From: Margaritifera margaritifera | Lineage: Eukaryota > Mollusca > Bivalvia > Unionida > Margaritiferidae | DNA: 64,000 nt | Assembly: GCA_029931535.1 (NCBI GenBank) | Contig: JAQPZY010000850.1 | Span: forward strand, 526,167 to 590,166 | Direction of reading: 5' to 3' | Shown here: positions 32,013-44,604 of the stretch, piece by piece | How positions within the stretch are numbered: position 1 is the first letter of the stretch | Layout of the letters: each line of letters begins with the position of its first letter | Translations under genes and position numbers: made by a program | The notes under the pieces: model-generated | The model's database searches: none | The model's input: only the letters and a program-made list of their open reading frames with translations | Told to the model about the DNA's origin: nothing

Positions 32013-32448
32013 ATACCGCATACTCAAATAATGCAAAAAGCCCTTGTCCGGTTGTAGTTTGATGCATCCCCCCACCCCTTCTCTGTTAATACTGATGGAC
32101 GATTTGTGGGTCTGTCTGGAACGCACCAACGTACGGTTTAGACACTGTAACAGCTGTATGTAGCCACGAAATTCTAAATGGTCACAGGACATAGGGTTGT
32201 GTTGTTCCATGTGGATTTGCAAATCGTCAAACATACGGCATAATCCGGAAATAGTCTGTACATATCGCCAAAAGGACCCTTCAAGCAGCGGTTGCTCAAG
32301 AGATGCGAGAAATACGAGTAAGTGTCTAAAATGTACACCAATGTGTTGCTGACAGAAGTGTCTGCAAACAATTCCTCGATTTTATGAATAGGTGAATTCA
32401 GACCAACAAATCGTCCATCAGTATCAGCACAGATTTGGGGGCTGATTT
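32013..32448 (-). pseudogene. Unidentified coding remnant with one frameshift
   Basis: On the minus strand one frame runs from about 32446 to 32235 (HKIEELFADTSVSNTLVYIL and GPFGDMYRLFPDYAV) and a second, one-base shifted, from 32234 to 32013 (FDDLQIHMEQHNPMSCDHLE and YIQLLQCLNRTLV). The two join smoothly near 32235. Composition is protein-like, with cysteines, histidines and aromatic residues. I do not recognise the family. It could be a transposase tail or a host pseudogene or exon. A TAA lies just upstream of 32446. Confidence 0.5.
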
Positions 32449-32649
32449 ATCGGACTAGTCTTGTTGATACTCAAATGCCACGGAAATATCCACGACGTGG
32501 TAATAGGATGTCGAAGTATACTCAGGTCTAAAATTTAACAAAAGTGTCTTTGTTACCAGAAGGACTAGTCGATTTAGAAATTTCCTAGTCCTGTTGAATC
32601 TTCACTAGTCCTTCCTACAATACAATTGGAGACACGTACCTAGATTAAC
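32449..32649. other. Spacer
   Basis: Contains two near repeats of GACTAGTC-type words (ACTAGTC near 32455, 32565 and 32600). No coding sequence. Confidence 0.4.
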
Positions 32650-32895
32650 AACACTTTCATTTCTTAAATATCACAATACAATTCAGAAGTACGAATCTTG
32701 CTTTATAAAACCACTATGGTTACTTGAAAATATTCATTACAAGTTCACAAGAAAATCAATGATTTTCCAGAAGTTAACTGTGAAAAAAGATAACTCATTA
32801 AATATTTTGTAAAGCCTTGTCATCCAGAAAAAAAAAAAAAATAAATAAATAACTTCAAAAGAGAAAAAGACAAAACCTCATTCACACTGGCTATT
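32650..32895 (+). repeat. Dispersed repeat, copy 2 (partner at 8810-9075)
   Basis: Same orientation as the partner. It ends at CCTCATTCACAC, after which about 670 bases of other sequence intervene before the shared GTGTCTTTTCATT resumes at about 33567. Confidence 0.8.
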
Positions 32896-33139
32896 ACATA
32901 TCGTAACTCCACAGATTGCGAATTTAAGGCAGTATCCATTATGCTACAGTGAAAGCAGGGTGACAAGACCTCTCATTATAGCCATATATGCATTGTGCGG
33001 GTTTTCACAACAGATACGAACCTTTGACCAAAATATGTGTCTCCATGATGCTAATCCCTTAAAAAAAGACGGAATGGTTAGTCACAATAGGGATTTTGAT
33101 AACCATGGCACTACATTGCCGGTTTAGCAAGTTTATAAG

Positions 33140-33425
33140 TCTGGTTTACAATCTTTTAGTCCGAATTTCCTCTGACCCTTCCTACCCCATTTTCGATACT
33201 CTGACATTTATGTTGGGATGTGAGGTCAGAGCTCATTGCAAATCATTAATTTGGTATTTGCCGAAACTGCGTGGTGTTGGCGTAGGGTATCTTACTACCG
33301 GGTCTAGTGATCTTACATCAAATTATACCCGCCTGAAATCGATAGGAAGATGTTTTGTCTTCTCAGAAATTACAAGTATAACATTTGTTGTTTTAATTCG
33401 TTGACAGATTCTTCAGGCGGAGAGC
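33140..33425 (-). repeat. Dispersed repeat, copy 2 (inverted partner of 9262-9715), empty site
   Basis: Matches 9262-9715 in reverse complement without the GC-rich insert. At about 33272-33283 it retains the single unduplicated CGCCAACAC target. It lies within the segment that interrupts the other dispersed repeat. Confidence 0.8.
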
Positions 33426-33609
33426 AAATGTAAACACGGTTTTTGTTATTATCACTTAACTACCATACCAAAATATGTTCTCTATTTGATGAATCTGGCA
33501 TTTTCCAGGTTGCTGCAACAGCAACAGGTTTCTGGTGCTTGTTCTCAAAATAACTATGCTGAAAATTACGTGTCTTTTCATTTAAAAACAAAGAAAGAAA
33601 ATTATGTAA

Positions 33610-34255
33610 TAAGAGATGGTTCATAGGAGAGCCGCTAAATACACCATAAACAGATACAGAAATACTAGCAGAGTCAGTGCCATATTGGATCATCTCAAGT
33701 GGAAATCACTTGAATCCAGGCGAACCAAGGCCCAGCTGACAATGTTATTCAAGATAGCGAACAACCTAGTGGACATACCCGCAGACAAATATTTGACCCT
33801 AGCACATAGCCGAACTAGGGCAAATCACACGAAGAAGTTCCTACTGAAGTCAGCAGAAACAAACTGTTTCAAGTTCATCTTCTTTCGACGTATGACAGGG
33901 ACTTGGAATAAATTACCATCAATAATTGCAGAAGCTCCTGACTTGGTATCTCACAAGCAGGAGCTTTCCAACATCACCTTCTAATGCAGTAGTCAGCTAC
34001 AAGTAAGACCTAGTGATTCTCATGGCTGTGCCGGCTGAGGTTAATTTATCTCTTCGCCGCCACTGTAGCCGGATTGGTCTGAGTATGAAGGGACGAAAAA
34101 GTAAACTGACACTCTTTCACTTACTTCTACCTTTTATATTATTACTCTTCTATCTGTCCTAACGCTACCTTCTTTCCTATATTCTTGACCACGCACCACA
34201 CGTTCCTTAATAGTCAAATGTGACTGCGTCAACGTATTTATATATAGATTATATA
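33610..34255 (+). mobile_element. LINE E 3' fragment (CR1/L2-like ORF2 tail and 3' UTR)
   Basis: An open frame at 33616-33984 begins MVHRRAAKYTINRYRNTS and goes on with LDHLKWKSLESRRTKAQLTM, NNLVDIPADKYLT and TGTWNKLPSIIAEAP. This is the conserved C-terminal tail of CR1/L2-like LINE ORF2 (R-R-A-A-R-Y...L-x-W-x-x-L-E-x-R-R...WN-x-L-P). The stop is followed by a ~270-base 3' UTR. The long repeat (copy 2) begins directly after, at about 34260. The element is heavily 5'-truncated and its tail frame is intact. Confidence 0.85.
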
Positions 34256-34260
34256 TAAAG

Positions 34261-36640
34261 CCGGCCGGCAACATCCCAACAAGTTGTATCAATGGGAACA
34301 TCTTCGGCCTTTTCCGTTAAGTCGAGAAAGAAACCTCAGACGTAATTTTCCGTAATTGAGAACTATATTTGGAACTAATTTTATTTACCTGATACAAATC
34401 TGGTGGCGGAAGGAGATAAATTTACAATAAGAATATTGTCGATCTTTCTGTTGCAATATATATGGAGAATTCCGCCCAAGCGAATCATCAAGCCCATAAA
34501 TTGATGTGTATTCATACAACTACATCCAAAGTTATTTCATGGCCAGACGGAAACAACCGAGCGATGCTACGATCGCTGATCTACGTCTCGTACACATCTA
34601 CGCTATCGAGACTCAGACAGATTAACTGGTTACCATGGTCCAAAATCACTCAGATCAAGTGCTTAAAAAGCTTTGAAATTTCAAGATATATTCTCTTTAA
34701 GGTAATTTCAAATGCAATAAAAATAAGTTTTTAAGTTGTTAACTTTAAACTTGAAACATGTGAGATTTACTTTAAGAAATACTGACGCACCCTAGCAGTA
34801 GTAGTAACCAAGGGGAGAGGATGCATAGTCTAGATTGGATCCAGTGATGTTTTAAAATATATTTCCGATATCATGAATTATGCACATTTTTAGATACAAA
34901 TATTTCAACGTTTCATTGAAAATACACATTTTCATAACATAACTTTTTATATAAAATAATTCAAAATATTGGGACCATCAAGAGAATTTCATATATCCAA
35001 AAATAACTGAAAATTATTCAAAATGCGATCACATATGCCTAAACAAAGATCCAAATTTTGGGACATGAAGGGATGCACCTGTATTCATAAACTGAAAGGA
35101 TTATATCTCAGTTTAACAATTTTATTGTATGTTTGTTTATGTAAATATCTACAAACTCATACATAGTCAATTATGTGTATAAACTACATTATCGTGATGA
35201 AAATGGTGACTAGAGAGAATGGCTGAAAAAGTAAGTTATAATTTTCATTGACAACAGAATAATGTTACAGGGAGAGTTATAAAACGTGCTCCATCCAGCT
35301 TTTTATTTATTTAATTGGGTAAGTAGATATGTAAGATGAATATATAATACAATGCATATAACAAATCTAAATAATACGCATAGCATGAAAATAAAATAGC
35401 TAAAACTGACACATAAAACACGTACATTTAAGACCGCAACTATATTGCAAAGAAACATTTTAACACATACACAAGCAATAGAAGGAACACAACATTGTAC
35501 ATGTATATAAACTTGGAACATAGTACACACTAAGCCACATTATTAGATACGGAAAATCATAATAAGTATTACAAAAATCCTTGTTTTTGTGTCACTACCT
35601 TTTTAGAAAAGCTCATGCCAGATTATTCGATCATTTGTTGTTGTTTTATTTTTCTTTCTTTTTTTTAATTTTTTTTTATTTTGTCAGTTTTCATGAATAA
35701 ATCACTGGAGATATACCTGAAAAAAATGACTTTTCATTGAAAGTGATTAAATTAGAGAAATTATCTATTTTAAATTTAAAAAAAAGTAAGTCGTCAGGTA
35801 TCTGTATTTAAATAAACGGATACAATTAGAGGTGTTGAATTTCACTCAAACGATTCATAGAAGCTTAGTTTGAAAAGTAAGAAGGGATGGAAGACAGACA
35901 ACGCCATCCAGCTGTACGAAGAGAAGATAAAGAATGACATAAACTTTCTATCCTTGTTATTAACCACAGTTTTTCCGTTTCTTGTGCAATAACTGAAGAT
36001 TCCGTTTCTAGATTTCATTTTTTTGTACCTTATAATATTGAGTTTTAAAATTTGTAAAGTCCTTCAGACGCCATGTAGACTCCAGATTATCCAAGGGGAG
36101 CTACTCTGATATCGAGGTAATCCAAATAAATATCTGTATGGTGGCAGATACCTGTCATAAAGTTGGGAATTTGCTGTATATGTTACCCAAAGTGTAAATC
36201 AACTTGAAACGCACCTGGAAATCGAGAAAATATGTTATAAATGAGCTGAATTACACAAACTAACAGCAAGCGGCATGTTTACAATATAGTGTTTACATGA
36301 ACACATCTATTTTAAACAGTGAGGACACCCAAACACATTGGCTATCCTCAAAACTGTAACAAAGACAAGACAAGACAAGACTTTATTACGCTCAGGTTGT
36401 AAAGCTTACAACATATGAGGTTTCTAAGAAAAAGAATATGAATATAGCGTATGATATCGTTACATACTGCTTAACAGGGATTACAAAATTCGGAAAAAAC
36501 AATCTAAGAACCTGCAAATACTTGTCTAGAGTTGTATTTTACCTGTATTCATTCATTGATTAGATTTATAACTGTTAGACCTGGAAATGTAAAAATGAGA
36601 TATAAAGTTTTGTCTTTTTCCAGAAATTAAACTTGAGTAC
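34261..36640 (+). repeat. Long direct repeat, copy 2 (~2.4 kb; partner 10063-12860)
   Basis: Collinear with copy 1. It lacks the (AT)n run and about 350 bases (junction near 36060, at AGACGCCATGTAGA). At its right end it contains the (TCTTG)n tail and 3' UTR of the same LINE that is complete at 12592-16600, and stops within that 3' UTR at about 36640. The LINE therefore inserted before the segment was copied. No coding frame is shared. Confidence 0.85.
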
Positions 36641-36836
36641 TATTTTCTTTTACAATCCTTATTAAGAGACGTTGTACTGTACCACCGAGTTTTATAATTC
36701 TGCCAACCTTTGTTTTTGGTGATAGAAGTCACACAATGTACTAGCCATTTTTACGTATTTGAGACTATTATGCAATGCAAATCAAAATTGTTCCGACCAA
36801 TTATATGTAGAGGGGGTTGCCTAGGCCACATCCACA
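36641..36836. other. 5' flank of the piggyBac-like gene
   Basis: No clear promoter or terminal inverted repeat was recognised. The in-frame stop TAG just before the ATG at 36837 supports that start. Confidence 0.4.
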
Positions 36837-36900
36837 ATGGCGTTGTTAATCGATGGTAATACCCCAACTGGATGGACATATTATGACCTTTTCAACGTAT
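36837..36900 (+). CDS. piggyBac-like transposase, exon 1
   Basis: ATG at 36837 begins MALLIDGNTPTGWTYYDLFN. The exon ends T|GTAAGTTATA (36900/36901), a consensus donor, leaving phase 1. Exon 2 begins with TT at 37353 after TATATTTTCCAG and restores Phe, giving the junction NVFGLFEKIV. A D-x-F-x-x-F-x-x-x-L-x-E-x-I-V pattern is the start of the piggyBac transposase core. An intron is unusual for an active piggyBac element and suggests either an acquired intron or a once-domesticated copy. Confidence 0.6.
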
Positions 36901-37352
36901 GTAAGTTATATACAAGTGTAAAGGTTTTCCAAATATGATGTTGAAGTTTACATTAGGAGTATCGATTCATAATGTCATTATCTCGTTTACGTTTAAAAAC
37001 ACAGTTTTATAAGGCGCGGCAAATATGGCAAGTCTTCTTCCATATATTGTTATGTAGAATGTCGTTTTAAGGTGTTTACCACAAGAAAACGGTCATAATT
37101 ATGGGACATATGAAATAAAATAACAAAAGTAATATTGTTTGTGTTGTTCATTTGCTCCAATCTTTACAATATGCAAAGTTTCAATCATATCATACCAATA
37201 GACGATACTGGAAGTTAAATTTTGCATTTACGTATGGAATTCCCTGATTTCGTCATGGCAATGTCGCCATCAACTTTTAATTACAGTGATTTGTCTTCAA
37301 GCAAAACAATTCTTCTGATTTAATTAATTAGGATGTCATTTATATTTTCCAG

Positions 37353-37765
37353 TTGGACTTTTTGAAAAGATTGTAATTGAAGCCAACGAATTGGCAGCTG
37401 AACAACAGGAAGATCATGAAACTTGTGATCTAAATCGGACAGACACCAGTGTACTCAAGATGGCTGCCTTTCTTGGCATGTTGATTCTTATGGGGATAAT
37501 ACAGGCCCCTAACTAGAGTTTTTTTTTGGTCGAATGACTAGTTTCTTTCCAACGAAGGAATTAAAGATGTAATGCCATGCAGAAGGCTTGAAAAACGGCT
37601 CCAGTACTTTTACCTAAATGATGACACCGCAGATTTCCCTGCAGATCACCCTAATCATGACAAACGTCACAAGATACGTCTTGTACTGGATGAAGTTCTG
37701 GTCAACATAGAGAAGACGTACAAGCCTCGCCAACATCAAACCAGTGATGAAGGTTTATATATCCA
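37353..37765 (+). pseudogene. piggyBac-like transposase (DDE_Tnp_1_7), exon 2, broken
   Basis: It reads GLFEKIVIEANELA, then LKMAAFLGMLILMGIIQAP, a stop (TAG at about 37513), then, after a shift, MPCRRLEKRLQYFYLNDDTA, RHKIRLVLDEVL and KPRQHQTSDEG. These are the piggyBac core blocks: E-x-x-A-F-L-G-x-L-I-x-M-G, R-F-E-x-x-x-x-x-L-H/Y-x-N-D, K-x-R-x-x-L-D and S-x-D-E, with the first catalytic Asp near the end. The rest of the catalytic domain is missing. The reading ends about 120 bases before the RTE-like LINE tail. Confidence 0.85.
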
Positions 37766-37904
37766 CACGTTTATAAATAAATAACAAATAATGCATTTCT
37801 TTCAAAAAGAAAATTGCAAAGCAGGCATACTCTCACAAACAGAGAGCACAGGAGAAAGAAATATACACACATACATGTATGCATACATTCATTCATTCAT
37901 TTTT

Positions 37905-38141
37905 TCATTTCTCCCGTAACCTGGCTGGTCTTAGGGGCGCCACTGATGACTTTGAGACATTCTCTCTCCATTTTGCCCTGTTCTCCACTGCTCTTTGGGA
38001 CTTTGCAAAGTCCATCACTGTCCACTCTTTGATATGATCTTGCCATATCTTCTTCCGTCTGCCTCGTTTTCTCTTTCCTCTCGATGTGCCCTGTAAGATT
38101 GTCTTTGACAGGCCAGATGAGCGTGAGACGTGACATACCAT
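37905..38141 (-). pseudogene. LINE F ORF2 C-terminus
   Basis: Reads HVSRSSGLSKTILQGTSRGK, RRKKIWQDHIKEWTVMDFAK and ends near SSVAPLRPARL. This is the known tail of this RTE-like family and ends just before the tetranucleotide tail. A few codons are missing between it and the thumb. Confidence 0.85.
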
Positions 38142-38310
38142 CTTAGTTTGCGTTTCTTTACGGTGGTGAGCAGATCTTAATATGGTCCAATTGCACCTTG
38201 GATTCTAATGCGCACATCCTCATTAGAGATGTGGTCTAAGTATTAGATTTTCAGGATCATTCGATAACATCTCATCTCTAAGGCATGGATTCTTCTCTCT
38301 AGTTCTGCAG

Positions 38311-38847
38311 TCAGGGTCCATTTTTTACATGCATACAGGAATATGGACATGACGAGGGACGCATAAGCTTGAGCTTGGATCCGATCGTGATGTTGCTGTC
38401 CTTCCAAATAGGCTTCAGCCTAGCCAGTGCAGTTGTTATTTGCGCAATCCTGGAAAGAACCTCAGGTTTTGAACCTTCATCGGAGGCGATAGCACCTAGG
38501 TACTTGAAGCTTGTCACTGTGCCCAGCTTCTGTCTATTCACTCGTATTTCCTTTTGGATACCACTCGGGTTGTTTGTCATTAGCTTGGTCTTTTCAGCGT
38601 TGATCGCCATCCCATACCTTAGTGATGCTTGGCTGAGACGGTTCACTAAGGTTTCCATTTCTTGTTCATCTAATACTAAGTCATCGATATCATCAGAGAA
38701 GCGCAGGTTGGTGATTGTTCTGCCTCCAACACTGACACAGACCTCATGGTCACCAAGGTATCGGACATGATCCTTTCCAGGTAGATGTTGAAGAAAGTAG
38801 GTGAGAGAAGGCGTCCCTGTCTGACTCCGATTGTGGTTCTGAACCAA
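38311..38847 (-). pseudogene. LINE F reverse transcriptase, C motif to thumb
   Basis: 178 codons: SVGGRTITNLRFSDDIDDLV (C motif, FSDD instead of FADD), then NAEKTKLMTNNPSGIQKEIR, then TVTSFKYLGAIASDEGSKPE and LARLKPIWKDSNITIGSKLK. This is the K-T-K and F-K-Y-L-G order after the catalytic box. Confidence 0.9.
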
Positions 38848-39326
38848 TCCCCTATGTTGCTATTGACGAGAACTGCTCTAGTGGCCTTGTCATACATGTT
38901 TTCGATGGTGCTGATTAGTTTTACGTTTATGTTGTATATCCGCATGGAGGCCCACAAGGTTGCATGCCATACCTTGTCGAAAGCCTTCTTGACGTCAATG
39001 AAGACATGATCGAGGTCCTGTTGATGCTGCAGATACTTTTCACAGAGGATTGTAAGACTGAAGATCTGTTCTGTAGTGCTACATCCTGCTCTGAAATCTG
39101 CCTGTTCTTCAGCAATGATGTGCTCTGATTGGGGTTTTAGTCTGTTGAGGATGATTTTAAGCATAATCTTGCTTCGGTGACTGATGAGACTGATTGTTTG
39201 GTAGTTCTGGCACAGCTCCAGATTCCATTGCTTAGGACGGGTGATGATCAGAGACTGGGTCCATGGGGTGGGCCATTTTCCTATTTGCCATATTTTGTTC
39301 CAGGTTGTTTTGAGGACATCTATCAT
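38676..39326 (-). pseudogene. LINE F reverse transcriptase, fingers to B motif
   Basis: 216 codons open: TPWTQSLIITRPKQWNLELC, NYQTISLISHRSKIMLKIIL, AEEQADFRAGCSTTEQIFSL, VFIDVKKAFDKVWHATLW (motif A) and IGVRQGRLLSPTFFNIYLER (motif B). A frameshift after the B motif passes the reading to the next frame. Confidence 0.9.
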
Positions 39327-39762
39327 GGAGGATCCTCCTGCTTGAAAAAGTTCTGCTGGTATATTGTCTACCCCAGCTGACTTCCCTTTCTTTAGTGCCT
39401 TTACTGCAGCCTCAACTTCTTCCCTGAGGATCGGGTGGTCAACCTCTGTTGTTGTCAGTGGGAAGTTTAGTACAGCTTGGTCTCCAGAAGTCTCCTGGTT
39501 GTAAAGCCCCGAACATTATTCAGTCCATCTGTTAAGAATCTCTTGATCTTCTGTGAGACTCTTACCAGCCTTGTCCTGGATCGTGGTAGATCTCACCTGT
39601 TTCTCTGTTGTCAGGTCTTTCACCAACTGGTATGCCTTTTTACTGTTATTCTGGTTCAGGGTTTTCTCGACTTCCTTACACTGGTCCTCTAACCAGCTTT
39701 GCTTCGTTCTCTTTAAGCTCTTCTTAATCCTGTTGTTAATCTCCCTGTATTTTTCTGCTCCT

Positions 39763-40527
39763 TCAAGGTCTCCTCAGCTTTCTCCTCACATGACAGAGGT
39801 CGAGGATATTTGCTGTGACCCAGGGCTTCTTTATCCTACGATGCTTGCTAAGGATCTCGTTGGCTGTGCCTATTATTGCCGCGTTGAAGATGGTGATCAA
39901 GGAATCTAGGTTTATTTCTTCAGCACCCAGAATTGTTAATGGTGCAAATTTGCCGCTTATTGATGCTTTAAATGTTTTTGCCACGCTTGGATCTTTAAGT
40001 CTTTCAAGTTCAAACCTGATCCTGGCTCCTTGGTCTTCCTCAGACGAAGTATGATAGTCATCATCAGCAAGTCATTGTCGCTTCCTGTGTCCGCTCCTGG
40101 GAAGCTACATGTTCTGGCAATGTTAACGCTAGACCTGAAGCGTTTCCTCAGCAAGATGTAGTCAGTTTGGTTGTGATGTTTTCCGTCTGGACTGTGCCAA
40201 GTCCATCTTCTAGATAGTTTGTGGGGGCCAAGGGTGTTCGTTAGCACTAGGTTATTGTATGTGGCGAAGTCCAGGAGCTTGAGTCCTCTCTCATTGGTCT
40301 GTTCATTACAGTATGGACCACAGACTTCTCACCAGTCTGCCTGTGCATCTACTCCTACCTTGGCATTTTAGTCTCCTTGAATAACAAGAATATCCTTCTT
40401 GGGTGTCTGGTCAATAAGAACTTGAAGCTGGTCGTAGAACGCATCCATTTCCTCGTCATCATGGTGAGATGTTGGGGCATAAACCTCTATGGTGGTGATG
40501 TTGAAGGGAGATGCCCTCACGCGACAT
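39763..40527 (-). pseudogene. LINE F endonuclease region
   Basis: Frames at 40247-39957 and 39984-39763 overlap. Residues seen include RRWTWHSPDGKHHNQTDYIL and SFPGADTGSDNDLLMM (the final endonuclease motif, with SDN in place of SDH), then KKPWVTANILDLCHVRRKL. The core GDxNA is changed to GD*NA near 40370. The 5' end is cut before the usual start of ORF2, at about 40527. Confidence 0.8.
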
Positions 40528-40667
40528 ACATACATATTTTATTGTCTTTCATCCTTACAATAAACATGACAATTTTTAAAAGACAAACAAAACATGCACA
40601 CAATATTGTAGTGATTACATACTATAATTATGTCCAATATGAAGTATGAACGACTCACATATGCATA

Positions 40668-40668
<1 letters not shown>
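40528..40668. other. LINE 3'-end-like stretch
   Basis: On the minus strand this contains AATAAA-type signals and a short CATA repeat at the border with LINE F (40528-40540). It may be the 3' end of another element; no coding part is present. Confidence 0.3.

Positions 40669-40714
<46 letters not shown>
40669..40714. repeat. (CA)n microsatellite
   Basis: A run of about 23 CA units. Confidence 0.97.
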
Positions 40715-40715
<1 letters not shown>

Positions 40716-40759
40716 CAGATACCCACTAACTTCACAACTCCACCCTATCCTGGTTCCAT

Positions 40760-40905
40760 ACTGATGATTGAAATCATTATGATTATCATGTAAACCGATG
40801 ATTGAAATCGTTCTGATTCCCATTTAAAATGATGATTTAAATCATTCTGATTCCCATGTAAATTGATGATTTAAATCATTCTGATTCCCATGTAAACTGA
40901 TGTAG
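40760..40905. repeat. Four tandem 34-bp units with an internal palindrome
   Basis: Units start at 40760, 40794, 40828 and 40862, of the form ACTGATGATTTAAATCATTC followed by TGATTCCCATGTAA. The core ATGATTTAAATCAT is a perfect 14-bp palindrome in units 3 and 4 (GATTGAAATC variants in 1 and 2). A partial fifth unit follows. Confidence 0.95.
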
Positions 40906-40924
40906 TTGTTGCTACTATTTATAC

Positions 40925-41010
40925 CTCAGTCTTACCGTGAACACTTGTATTGCTAATCAGACTAACACTCAGTCTTACCATAAACACTTGTATTGCTAAT
41001 CAGACTAGCA
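40925..41010. repeat. 43-bp tandem duplication
   Basis: CTCAGTCTTACC...ATTGCTAATCAGACTA occurs at 40925 and again at 40968 with three mismatches. Confidence 0.9.
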
Positions 41011-41255
41011 CTTTCTGTCTCCCTAACTTGCTTCTTCATCTCTCTCCACGCTACACAACCACTCGTATAAATATATGTATTCTCACTTAACGTCATATGT
41101 CTGCTAGACCTGAGTTGGAAATAAAGTTCTTGCTGTTCTTTTCGAATGTACCGAGTTTACAGGAATGTTTACTATTGTTTAAACCTCTATCCCTCATGAT
41201 GTCTTCAAGTCATAGAGTTTGATACTTGCGGGCGAACTTGTCTTATTGTTTGTTC

Positions 41256-43278
<2,023 letters not shown>

Positions 43279-43433
43279 AAAAAGTCCCAACGTTTTTATA
43301 CGTATTATAGGCAAGATACTGTAAATATTGGGAAATTTTTGAAACATAGTAAAACCGGACCTATACCTAAACTGAGAGAACAAGAAACAGAAAGAATCAG
43401 TTCTGACTATGTCGTAGAACCCACACGTGCATA
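43279..43433 (+). CDS. Candidate terminal exon (C-terminal tail of a host protein)
   Basis: A pyrimidine-rich stretch ending ACATATGCACAG (43267-43278) precedes an open frame that ends with TAA after 50 codons. The peptide starts KKSQRFYTYYRQDTVNIGKF and ends SDYVVEPTRA. AATAAA lies at 43695-43700, in range for a 3' UTR. A basic start and a tyrosine motif near the end are compatible with a cytoplasmic tail. The frame enters in phase 0, so it cannot follow the exon at 16914-17036 directly. Weak evidence overall. Confidence 0.35.
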
Positions 43434-44190
43434 AATGTATCAGGCATGTCTTTTAGCACAAGCTTTGACGTGTTTAATGGTGAACAGCTTCTGCAAAGTC
43501 AATTGCAAAAATTGTTTCATTGTTTATCTTTTGCGGGGTGGGTCGGGTGTAATTGTGATTCAAGATAAATTTGTGAATGAGCGTCTTGTTGTTATTTTGG
43601 AATACAAGTTCTCCTTTATACTAGTGTGCTTCTTTTCAAGGAGCTATTCTTCAGTGCTTGGGAAACAATGTCTTAAAGCGTTCTTATTCATATCAATAAA
43701 ACTCAAGTTTACATTTGCAATAACAGTCGAGAATTACTTTAATTCTTCCGGGTATTATGGGTATTATGTGCTGTCTGACTTAATTATGGTTTATTAAATG
43801 GACGGAAAACCAGTAAGAGAGATAAAACCTAAAGAGAACAGCTTACTTACTTTGTGTGACGTCAATATACTAATTGACATCGCGCGACTTTATTTGGGTT
43901 TGTTGCAATACAGCACGTCTGCGTTCGAAGGTACGCTTCTTTCGATCAGGTGAAAAGATCTTTCAAAAAGCGAATCCCTTCTCTAGGCTAAATATTAATT
44001 TCTTTCAGTCTTTTGCGATTGAAACATAGCAATATTTCGGAAATGCTCGCTAACATCCGCATCGTAGTGAGGTAGTCCACTTTAGCCAAAGAGAACGACA
44101 GGAGTAGTAACATGGGGGTGTTGGGGGACTAGGGGGCATCCTATATTAAAAAGAGTCAAAGGAATATATGGACAAAATTTATAGGGTCAT
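43434..44190. other. Spacer; contains one CRE-like site
   Basis: The perfect octamer TGACGTCA occurs at 43857-43864, as it does at 44541-44548 in the promoter of the next gene. A 120-codon frame at 43435-43797 (hydrophobic, cysteine-bearing) overlaps the putative 3' UTR and I do not trust it. Confidence 0.4.
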
Positions 44191-44540
44191 GGGAAATGGA
44201 ACATGGAGGGGTACTTGAAAATGGTGGGCCTCTACAGGGACAAGGGGAATTTAACATGGAGTGGGGCACTTGGGGGACAATGGGCATGGAACATGGGACC
44301 TCTACCAAACACACACACACACATCGGGTAGTCCGGGTTGAAGAACATCCCCGAGACGATGTTCGAAGACTCTACTGAGGTATACATCTTGAGAACCGGT
44401 GAAGCTTTATGAGACAAGCGGTGGTATATATAGCCTAAGAGTGGATTGAAATGGATTGAAATGAACTACCAATCCAATGGCGCATTACGAGCGGGTAGGT
44501 TTTTCTTCTAATGGGAAGAGAGCGGAGGGGGGGGGGGGAG

Positions 44541-44561
44541 TGACGTCATCTTGAGTATAAA
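44541..44561 (+). promoter_or_regulatory. CRE/ATF site plus TATA box of the coiled-coil gene
   Basis: TGACGTCA (44541-44548) lies 7 bases before TATAAA (44556-44561), which is 44 bases before the ATG at 44605. A G-run (44526-44538) precedes it. The compact CRE-TATA layout resembles viral or mobile-element promoters. Confidence 0.6.
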
Positions 44562-44604
44562 CGCATCACAGCGTTCGTAGGGTTTTACCTTGGGCGGCCT
44601 AAGT

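Larger units (their letters stand above)
37880..40527 (-). mobile_element. RTE-like LINE (LINE F), 5'-truncated, almost full ORF2
   Basis: On the minus strand the element runs from inside the endonuclease (about 40527) through RT to a short (TGAA)n-type 3' tail (plus 37886-37905). Landmarks are IEVYAPTSHHDDEEMDAFYD, GD*NAKVG (a stop in the endonuclease core), LTNTLGPHKLSRRWTWHSPD, the RT, and HVSRSSGLSKTILQGT. These blocks match a widespread invertebrate RTE-like family. The lack of an RNase H, a single ORF and a short tetranucleotide tail are RTE traits. Stops and several shifts make it inactive. Confidence 0.85.

Noticed and set aside
37943..37950. CTGATGA, the hammerhead ribozyme core word
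   Set aside because: It is inside the RTE-like ORF2. The other required core (GAAA with flanking stems) is not found nearby, here or at similar words near 40760.
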